52,275 nucleotides of DNA from an uncultured Collinsella sp. GTDB taxonomy: Bacteria; Actinomycetota; Coriobacteriia; Coriobacteriales; Coriobacteriaceae. Shown here piece after piece: positions 16,901-22,315 of the stretch. Numbering within the stretch: position 1 is the first letter of the stretch; each line of letters starts with the position of its first letter. Position numbers and translations under genes: made by a program. The stretch covers positions 1-52,275 of the forward strand of contig CABUOA010000015.1 in NCBI GenBank assembly GCA_902493145.1. The letters run 5' to 3'. Under the pieces are notes generated by a model. The model saw nothing but the letters and a program-made list of their open reading frames with translations. It ran no database searches and was not told the origin of the DNA.

Positions 16901-17127
16901 ATAAACGAGGAGCCGTCGGTGCGCATGGCGCTTTCGGCGAATACGATTTCGTATGGCTTGCCCTCGCCCGGTTGGATGACGGGAAACTGTTGAGCAACGC
17001 GCTTGTCGACATCGATCTCGGTATAGCCGACCTTTAGGAACTCGGCGTGGTCCGGGTTCTTGTCGCGGTACGCGTAGATAGACGGGTGAACCTCTGGGCG
17101 TTGAGGGAAGAAAGAGGTGCTACTCAT
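13963..17127 (-). CDS. GIY-YIG (T5orf172-like) nuclease-DEAD/DEAH helicase fusion
   Basis: A 1054-residue protein likely acting as the restriction/translocation subunit of the adjacent methyltransferase system. Residues about 15-105 resemble a T5orf172-type GIY-YIG nuclease (SIYAYRDK, FLKVGYTE, R43, then GEWFRC); the usual catalytic Glu position is unclear, with D77-H78 in its place. A superfamily 2 helicase follows: Walker A AKMRFGKT (160-167), box II DEYH (263-266), SGTPF (319-323), and motif VI region TYFQTAFRVQSPW near 550. The last 60 residues (GDTVFHKAFGYGEV...FMFP) resemble the Tudor-like C-terminal domain of UvrD/PcrA helicases. ATG 17127 is preferred to GTG 17136 because GGGTGA is well spaced. 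It overlaps the upstream gene by 8 bases (ATGAGTAG). Confidence 0.8.
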   Translation of the reverse strand: MSSTSFFPQRPEVHPSIYAYRDKNPDHAEFLKVGYTEIDVDKRVAQQFPVIQPGEGKPYEIVFAESAMRTDGSSFMDHAVHKRLGAKGFENVGGEWFRCTPDDVRSAWLEVRDRTSYERERTEDFAMRPEQLAAVNKTEAYFRMCEQPGNRSVPKFLWNAKMRFGKTFATYQLARRMNMKRVLVLTFKPAVEDAWREDLESHIDFEGWQFVARDVRSYDECDPARPIVCFGSFQDFLGVDKNGTIKARNEWVHLEKWDLVAFDEYHFGAWRDSAKGLFASQDEDKAVEAEEKEADEASKGNNIDETWLPIQADRYLYLSGTPFRALTSGEFIEDQIFNWTYSDEQQAKQGWAQSHPFTQNPYEALPRMVLMTYKVPDSITKVARQGEFDEFDLNVFFSAVGEGENAQFKYKDYVQKWLDLIRGALAETTTDELKMGAQKPVLPFSHADLMANLTHTLWFLPNVASCYAMANLLAERQNAFYHDYKVLVAAGSKAGIGLEAVNPVRKSMGDPLETKTITLSCGKLTTGVTIRPWTGVFMLRNLKSPETYFQTAFRVQSPWTAKDEDGHTQVIKQECYVFDFALDRALAMVSDYSCQLSVDEPNPEKKVADFIKFLPVLAYDGSAMREVDAADILDIAMAGTSATLLARRWESALLVNVDNDTLRRLLESAEAMKALSNIEGFRSLNDDIETIINKSEHVKKAKKEGGELTKKEKKELSEEEKEFKTKRKQIQEKLIKFATRIPVFMYLTDYREQSLKEVITQLEPGLFKKVTGLSVKDFELLVSLGVFRDSVMNDAVYKFRRYEDASLSYTGIEKHSYDARVGLFDTSLSMEDFEEMTRMDTLLDESGRMVRATSTVEHVDLPKPGAVARVREKKEAGAARTDSTTPAPVADTANATAPTAAQTTPAKRDWIVNAIEEQRFKFVDLRETSEGNLWVIGGGELDNVMKQLAKRGASFEFTFRGNKATGGNPGWWISGYPEEAEEPAPAAPAPTDAQLAALEVGDTVFHKAFGYGEVVDVDREGGSIDVILGVDKHGKPKQRKFMFPNAFDQGLLAL

Positions 17128-18646
17128 TGCTGTCACCCAAGTCCATGGGTCGAATCATCGATTCGATAAACAAAATCTCATCGTTCGTTAGTTCGTACTT
17201 CCTATACAGCTCCTCATCTGTCCAAGGTCTAGAAAAATCTTGGACAGGAATAAACTGAAACTTCTCTTTTGAAAGGTTGATGGACGACACTGCCTGAAGC
17301 AGCAAAAATCTCGAGAACTTTGTGGCCATATAGCCCAGAAGATTATTGGCCTCATTTTCAGTTTTCATATTTCCAATTAGGAAGTAGGAAAAAGTGCATA
17401 CTTCACGAGGACGCAATACGCGCATTTTCGTGATCACCTTAAAAGTGCCATCTTTGCGGGGCTCGCCGGCATGCTCGGCGGTTACTTTGCTGATCATCAC
17501 ATGATACTGATCGAGAAGCTCATGTCCCTTAGGGACCTCGTCGAGGGGAAGATATCCGGCTCCTGCGCTGGAGTAGAGCCTGACACTGTCTACTAGGGGT
17601 TCGGATGCACCTCTTTCCGACGAACCGATTCCGTACGGACTTAAGGAAGAAGCGAAATCTGTAAGTGAGTTTTCTCGTTTAGAAATAACCTTGTGGATAA
17701 TGCTGATTGCATCGTTATAGCGAACGAATATCGGGAATTCATCGAGGTCGCGTAATTGGGTCTTGGCTTTCCCGTCTTTATTATTGGTAAATTCGCATCG
17801 GCCTTCTGAGTCCCTGCTCCAAAGAAAATAACAAACGCCGCCACCCAGGCTTACTCCAGGGAAGCAGTCTTTTGCGTTTGTGAAGTCGACTATTTTAACC
17901 AGATGCTTGTCGGAGAGCATCGTTTTTCTAAAAGCGTCCAGCCCCATGCCTCCGGCGAACCAGCGTGAGGGGACGATCATTGATAGGTACCTAGGCTTTA
18001 GCTTTTTCGCTTGTTCGATAAACTTGTGGTAGAGGGGGATAGCTTGAGCCGAGGCGCCGCCTGTGCTTAGCTGGTATGGGGGGTTACCGACAATCACATC
18101 GAACTTCATATTCAGAATCCTTTCCGGATCGTCGGTGTGAATGAATTCGTAGGCATGGGTTTCAAGTGTTTTGTCGCGGTTGTATTCAGCGTTAGATGCC
18201 CCGCAGAATTTGCATCGCCCATTTACCCATGCGTGCTGAACGGTTCGCTGCCTCACGTTTCCCCCGGAGCTATCGAATTCGACGACGCTAAAGCGCCCGT
18301 TGGGGAACTTGCTGCAGTAGAGGCTGCGGCGGGAGAGCAGACTCGTGAGCTCGGTAATCGCGATGCCAAAAAGCTGTTCGTGCATGATGTGATCGACGCG
18401 TTCTTGCAGGTCGGGATATTCGTTTGCAAGCCCTTTGATGAAACGCTTGGCCGCTTCGCGCAAAAACACGCCCGATTTACAGCATGGGTCCAAGATCTTG
18501 ATAGTGGGATCGCTCCAGATCTCGGGCGGCAACATGTCCAAAACGTCGTTGGCGAGCTCCGGCGGCGTAAAGACCTCGTCGTTGCTCAGGTTTGCCAAGC
18601 AGGTCAAAACGTCAGGGTTGTATGCCTTTTCGAGCAGACTAGCCAT
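17120..18646 (-). CDS. N6-adenine DNA methyltransferase (Eco57I-like)
   Basis: A 508-residue adenine methyltransferase. Motif X region DEVFTPPELANDVLDML, motif I ILDPCCKSGVFL (51-62; the usual DPACGSG is changed to DPCCKSG), and catalytic motif IV GNPPYQL (187-193). Between motifs I and IV sits an insert with a single CxxC (C145, C148). Beyond about 330 the protein has no clear match and probably forms the target-recognition part. The gene is clearly more AT-rich than its operon partners, a sign of separate ancestry. It is coupled to both neighbours by 8-base overlaps. Probably protects host DNA from, or guides, the helicase-nuclease. Confidence 0.85.
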   Translation of the reverse strand: MASLLEKAYNPDVLTCLANLSNDEVFTPPELANDVLDMLPPEIWSDPTIKILDPCCKSGVFLREAAKRFIKGLANEYPDLQERVDHIMHEQLFGIAITELTSLLSRRSLYCSKFPNGRFSVVEFDSSGGNVRQRTVQHAWVNGRCKFCGASNAEYNRDKTLETHAYEFIHTDDPERILNMKFDVIVGNPPYQLSTGGASAQAIPLYHKFIEQAKKLKPRYLSMIVPSRWFAGGMGLDAFRKTMLSDKHLVKIVDFTNAKDCFPGVSLGGGVCYFLWSRDSEGRCEFTNNKDGKAKTQLRDLDEFPIFVRYNDAISIIHKVISKRENSLTDFASSLSPYGIGSSERGASEPLVDSVRLYSSAGAGYLPLDEVPKGHELLDQYHVMISKVTAEHAGEPRKDGTFKVITKMRVLRPREVCTFSYFLIGNMKTENEANNLLGYMATKFSRFLLLQAVSSINLSKEKFQFIPVQDFSRPWTDEELYRKYELTNDEILFIESMIRPMDLGDSNE

Positions 18647-19334
18647 GGCGCTGCACCTCCCAGTAGTTGGTGAGGGGATATTCTTTTATCGCGGAAGGGA
18701 TGTACGCATCGAGCTCGGCGTCGTATTCCCAGTCGGTATGCGCGTGAACGTCGCCGCCTAAGTCGTCATAGGTGAAAAGGGAGAGTGTCTCGCCTTTGTC
18801 GGCGTTGCCATCGAGAAGCTCGCCCAGCAAGAAATCACGGCGCTTTACCTTGTCGCCCGTTACGAGTGACCATTCAGCAAAGGTGATGGGACTGTCGTTA
18901 GCGTCTTTGAGCGTGAGGGCGTCGCCGCACAGGATGTTCTTGTCGAGCACGTAGCGGATTGACTCGAGGAAGGGCGCGTCCGGCTTTTTGATTGCTTTCC
19001 CAGCTTCTGCCTCGATGATTCCGTATAGACGATCACGGCATTCTTGGGCGTTGTCTTCGAGAAGCTCGACGCCGTAAAGGCTACTCACAGCGACGAACGC
19101 ATTGCGCTGGTAATCGTCGGGATTTTTCTTATAACGCTGGCTTACAACGGCGAGTTTGCGGCGCAGTACCTCGGCCAGGAAATTGCCATTGCCGCACGCC
19201 GGCTCCAGAAAACGGGATTCGATGCGCTCGGTCTCCTGTTTGACCATGTCGAGCATCGCGTTGACTTCGCGCTCGTTCGTAAAGACCTCTCCGTGGTCTT
19301 GAACCCTCTTGCGAGACTTTACCTGCTGAGCCAT
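18639..19334 (-). CDS. second methyltransferase-like protein lacking motif IV
   Basis: A 231-residue protein beginning like a type I/IIG methyltransferase: DHGEVFTNEREVNAMLDMV, motif I FLEPACGNGNFL (42-53) and GVELLEDNAQECRDRL. It has no NPPY/NPPF catalytic motif and ends where that motif would be expected, so it may bind S-adenosylmethionine without methylating alone. First gene of the operon, overlapping the next by 8 bases (ATGGCTAG). Either a split-off N-terminal half of an ancestral methylase or a partner subunit of the full methyltransferase. The frame is intact, with a proper stop, so it is not an obvious pseudogene. Confidence 0.75.
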   Translation of the reverse strand: MAQQVKSRKRVQDHGEVFTNEREVNAMLDMVKQETERIESRFLEPACGNGNFLAEVLRRKLAVVSQRYKKNPDDYQRNAFVAVSSLYGVELLEDNAQECRDRLYGIIEAEAGKAIKKPDAPFLESIRYVLDKNILCGDALTLKDANDSPITFAEWSLVTGDKVKRRDFLLGELLDGNADKGETLSLFTYDDLGGDVHAHTDWEYDAELDAYIPSAIKEYPLTNYWEVQRHG

Positions 19335-19350
19335 TCCTTCACCTCAAGCC

Positions 19351-19370
19351 TGTACGACATATCGTACAGC
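19351..19370. promoter_or_regulatory. operator O1 of the XRE regulator
   Basis: CTGTACGACATATCGTACAG: perfect 8-base arms around CATA. It lies 17 bases before the start of the methyltransferase operon. Confidence 0.75.
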
Positions 19371-19390
19371 AGTGTAGCTGAAAGAACGTC

Positions 19391-19410
19391 TGTATGAAAT
19401 AGCGTACAAG
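19391..19410. promoter_or_regulatory. operator O2 of the XRE regulator
   Basis: CTGTATGAAATAGCGTACAA, a diverged copy of O1 exactly 40 bases away, about four helical turns, so dimers would sit on the same DNA face. Located 30 bases before the regulator gene. One weaker and one stronger site fits an autoregulatory switch. Confidence 0.7.
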
Positions 19411-19440
19411 TACCGATGACTCAATTAATAGGATTGAGCC

Positions 19441-19725
19441 ATGGATATTGAGATGACATGTGAGTTTGTATGCAGGGAAGTCGGCGCTAACGTCGGTCGC
19501 CTACGTAACGAGCGCGATATTTCACAAGCGCAGCTCGCTCGCATGATTGGGGTAAATCGACCTAATCTCTGCAACTTTGAAAACGGCAGGCAAAACGTAT
19601 CGATCGATTATCTCGTTAAAATTGCCGAGGGTCTCGATGTGCCGGTTGCTGAGTTCTTCTCGGGCTTGGAAGATGCGCGTCCCAGCGAGTGCGCTGCTGT
19701 CCGCGTGGCCAGCACGGGGGATTAG
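19441..19725 (+). CDS. XRE-family HTH regulator (C-protein-like)
   Basis: A 94-residue DNA-binding protein consisting essentially of one helix-turn-helix (residues about 14-72): VGRLRNERDISQAQLARMIG with recognition helix NRPNLCNFENG. Size and position match controller (C) proteins of restriction-modification systems, which time methylase before nuclease. It is divergent from the methyltransferase-helicase operon, and two related dyads lie in the 106 bases between them. That it binds those dyads is inference. Confidence 0.85.
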   Translation: MDIEMTCEFVCREVGANVGRLRNERDISQAQLARMIGVNRPNLCNFENGRQNVSIDYLVKIAEGLDVPVAEFFSGLEDARPSECAAVRVASTGD

Positions 19726-19748
19726 ATGCTTTCTTGCTAACCTTTCGC

Positions 19749-19937
19749 TTCCCAGCCGATTTCAGGTGCAGGCTAACCCGTGAGGAGTACGACGCTTTGA
19801 GGTTCCAGATTGGAACCTCAAAGCAAGCGGAAGGGCGCGGGGGAAGGCGGTATATGCCCTATGCCTATACCGAACAGGGCGTCGCGATGCTCTCCGCCGT
19901 GCTTCGTAGTGACACGGCCGTACAGGTAAGCATCCAA
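19749..19937 (+). pseudogene. ORF6N-domain protein remnant
   Basis: The translated segment FPADFRCRLTREEYDALRF, then RRYMPYAYTEQGVAML and SAVLRSDTAVQVSIQ, matches the ORF6N (phage antirepressor-like) domain. There is no start codon in context, the expected residues before FPADF are in another frame, and the similarity stops at 19937, one base before the right direct repeat. It is a fragment of a prophage or mobile-element gene truncated by the island boundary. Confidence 0.75.
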
Positions 19938-19938
19938 A

Positions 19939-19967
19939 CCTTGCGGGTTCGAATCCCTCCGCTTGCC
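19939..19967 (+). repeat. right tRNA-like direct repeat (putative att site)
   Basis: Matches 12200-12228 at 28 of 29 bases in the same orientation, 7739 bases away. It shares 17 bases around TTCGAAT with the 3' end of the nearby tRNA-Gln, which lies on the opposite strand, so that tRNA is not its source copy. No integrase gene is present between the repeats. Confidence 0.6.
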
Positions 19968-19970
19968 AAC

Positions 19971-20007
19971 GAAAAAGCGCTCCGGGTCCAAAAGGGCCTG
20001 GAGCGCT
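19971..20007 (-). terminator. terminator of tRNA-Gln
   Basis: AGCGCTCC and GGAGCGCT form the base of a long hairpin, extended inside by GGTCC/GGGCC pairing. On the minus strand it is followed by TTTTT. It lies 14 bases past the tRNA 3' end. Confidence 0.85.
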
Positions 20008-20020
20008 ATATTCTTTGGGG

Positions 20021-20092
20021 CTGGGACGGAGGGATTCGAACCCCCAACAGCCGGCACCAAAAACCGGAGTTCTACCGTTGAACTACGTCCCA
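20021..20092 (-). tRNA. tRNA-Gln (anticodon TTG)
   Basis: A full cloverleaf can be folded on the minus strand: acceptor TGGGACG/CGTCCCA, D arm AGTTCAACGGTAGAACT, anticodon stem CCGGT/GCCGG with loop TTTTGGT (anticodon TTG at 20058-20060), and T arm GGGGG-TTCGAAT-CCCTC. The discriminator is G, as expected for Gln. CCA is not encoded. Confidence 0.95.
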
Positions 20093-20130
20093 ATGTGTGA
20101 TGTTGCCCAAAAGCAACTCGTCTAGTTTAC

Positions 20131-21036
20131 CTAATCTGCGAGGGCATCGCAAACGCCATCGAGCAGGCGTACGGCGAGCGTCTGTGCATCGCTTGCGGTG
20201 AAGGTTCCGTTGTAGCGCGTCATGCCCGTGAGCTCAATGCGGATGCGCGCGGGTTTTTGCTGCGCGGCGACATTGGCGGTGTGGATGCGCTGTGCCAGAT
20301 TTTGACACTCTGCAAGGGCGATCGTGGCGCGCGGCGCTGCATCGGCCGGCAGCTCGTCGCTTGCAATCTCGAGCACCAAATCGACGTCGGTTGGGACCTC
20401 GGAATCGCAAAGCATCATGCCGCTGCTGTCGGTCGTCGCCGTGGCGATGTTCCACATGCGCGATGCGACGCTGCGTGCGATGGGGTCCTCGCCGATAACG
20501 GCAATCTGGAAGCGCTCGAGCACGTTGGCGGCGCGGGCAAAGCCAATGCGAGACTCGGCCTCGGTCACCGAGGGCTTGCCCTCCCACACGTGGTGCAGGC
20601 GGTTGATATAGGCGTAGGTATCCTGGAAGGCCATGCCATCGGCAAACAGGCCGACATTTTCCTGGAACTGCTGCAGGGCGGCCTCGGTGTGCGGGCCAAA
20701 GTAGCCGTCGTCCTCGCCGCAGGCAAAACCCAAAACGTTGAGCGCACGCTGCAGGGCCTGCACGTCGGCGCCGTGGAAATTGGGCATGCGCAGGTAGAGC
20801 GTGCGGTCGCCCAGCTTATACGAGGCGTCCACCAGAGCACTCCAGCAGGGGATGTCGACAGCGCAGCCGGCGGCAAGGCCGCTATCGAGCCTAAAGGTGC
20901 CAACAGCCTGCTCGGTGGTGGTGCCAAAGCGCTTGTCGGCGACCTCGGCGTCATCGATTGTATAGCCGAGCTGCAGAAGGCGGGACTGGACGTCCTCGAC
21001 GGCTGCTCCCTGCATGCCCGTGGTAATAGGTTCCAT
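20131..21036 (-). CDS. peptidoglycan-binding-domain protein
   Basis: A 301-residue protein with two peptidoglycan-binding (PGB_1) repeats: about residues 5-70 (GMQGAAVEDVQSRLLQLGY ... RFGTTTEQAVGTF) and 80-145 (LRMPNFHGADVQALQRAL ... GYFGPHTEAALQQFQ). The remaining 150 residues (IAVIGEDPIARSVASRMW onward) do not match a catalytic domain I can name. The layout recalls actinobacterial CwlM-type proteins with a decayed amidase domain. No signal peptide is visible, so it may act at the inner face as a wall-synthesis regulator. GAAAGGGG precedes the ATG. Confidence 0.75.
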   Translation of the reverse strand: MEPITTGMQGAAVEDVQSRLLQLGYTIDDAEVADKRFGTTTEQAVGTFRLDSGLAAGCAVDIPCWSALVDASYKLGDRTLYLRMPNFHGADVQALQRALNVLGFACGEDDGYFGPHTEAALQQFQENVGLFADGMAFQDTYAYINRLHHVWEGKPSVTEAESRIGFARAANVLERFQIAVIGEDPIARSVASRMWNIATATTDSSGMMLCDSEVPTDVDLVLEIASDELPADAAPRATIALAECQNLAQRIHTANVAAQQKPARIRIELTGMTRYNGTFTASDAQTLAVRLLDGVCDALAD

Positions 21037-21174
21037 GAACGAACCCCTTTCGGCGTACCATTCGTACTATTTGAGCGTGTGTCGGATAGACAACGCAAAG
21101 GGATGCATAAACATGCACTCAACAGTGTAGCAAGTTGTACCCAAATACGCTGCTGACAGGTTTTATAACCCCCG

Positions 21175-22200
21175 CTAGTTAAGGCGCTCCACAAAGAAAT
21201 CTGCCATGGAGACGAACAGCTCGCGCGCATGCGGGTCGAGCTCGACGCCTTCGATGGCGGCCTTGGCCTTGGCAGTCAGGTCGAGCGCATAGTTGTGGGC
21301 GAAATCGACAGAGCCGGTCTGCTGGAAGATCTCCACGGCGCGTGCGAGTTGCGCGGGGTCCTCGGTACCCGAGGAAAGAATCGCCTCGACCTCGTCGTGA
21401 TAGCGCTCGTCTGACAGGGCATGCACGGCAACGAGGGTGCGCTTCCCCTCGGTGATGTCGGTGCGGAAGTCCTTGTTGGCGGCCTCCTTGGTGCCAACAA
21501 GGTTGAGCAGATCGTCTTGGATCTGGAAGGCAAGACCCGTGTGCAGGCCAAAGGCGCGTAGCGCCTCGACCTGCTCTTCGCTGCCGCCGCCGATAATGGC
21601 TCCGGCGGCAAGCGGCGTGGCTCCGCTGTAATACGCGGTCTTGTGCGTCGCCATGTCCAGGTAGTCATCAACCGAGATATCAAAGCGCCCGTCGCGGACC
21701 CAGCCCAGGTCGAGCGCCTGGCCCTCGATGGTGCGAACGATCATCTCGGTGAGCTCGTGGAGCACGCGCAGTTTCACGTCGGACTCCAGCGTGGGGTCGT
21801 CGAGAACCGTCTTGGTGACCATGGTGAGCGCTAGGTCGCCACAATTGATGGCAAGGCCCGTACCCTCGGTAAGGTGCATGCAGGGCTTGCCGCGACGAAT
21901 CTGCCCGTTGTCGGCGATGTCGTCGTGGATGAGTGCGCCCGACTGAAAGTGCTCGATGGCCGCCGCGGCGCTGCGGGCGCTCTCAAAGCTGCCGCCTACC
22001 GCGGTGGCGGCGAGCATGCAGATGAGCGGGCGGTGGCGCTTGCCAGCGTTTGCCGTAAATGCCGAGAGCGGGGTATACAGGTAGCGCTCGATATCGGCGG
22101 AAGTCGCCTGCCCGTCAAAGAACATGGCCAGATAGTCGTTGATCTGGTCAAAGTGCTGGGCTAAAAAGCTGGTAAACGGACTGGACACGGGTTCTCGCAT
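21175..22200 (-). CDS. polyprenyl diphosphate synthase
   Basis: Trans-isoprenyl diphosphate synthase that elongates allylic diphosphates with isopentenyl diphosphate, for quinone side chains or membrane isoprenoids. Both aspartate-rich motifs are visible: the first as HDDIADNGQIRRGKP and the second as QIQDDLLNLVGT (DDLLN where DDxxD is usual). KRHRPLICML near the N-terminus is the substrate-binding lysine-arginine motif. The start at 22200 (MREPVSSP) is chosen because AGAAAG precedes it, giving 341 residues. Chain length cannot be read from sequence. It stands alone between unrelated genes. Confidence 0.88.
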   Translation of the reverse strand: MREPVSSPFTSFLAQHFDQINDYLAMFFDGQATSADIERYLYTPLSAFTANAGKRHRPLICMLAATAVGGSFESARSAAAAIEHFQSGALIHDDIADNGQIRRGKPCMHLTEGTGLAINCGDLALTMVTKTVLDDPTLESDVKLRVLHELTEMIVRTIEGQALDLGWVRDGRFDISVDDYLDMATHKTAYYSGATPLAAGAIIGGGSEEQVEALRAFGLHTGLAFQIQDDLLNLVGTKEAANKDFRTDITEGKRTLVAVHALSDERYHDEVEAILSSGTEDPAQLARAVEIFQQTGSVDFAHNYALDLTAKAKAAIEGVELDPHARELFVSMADFFVERLN

Positions 22201-22315
22201 TCTTTCTAAAGGTTGCATCGATGTAGTGTGCAGGCAACATATTGCCACATTGTGCCTGCCTGCGTGGCAGGTTTGGGGATTTAAGACAACGGCGCATGTC
22301 GGACGAGTTTCGTAG

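Noticed and set aside
19975..20007. part of the island's right end
   Set aside because: The hairpin with minus-strand T-run is better explained as the terminator of tRNA-Gln, so it belongs to the chromosome side.
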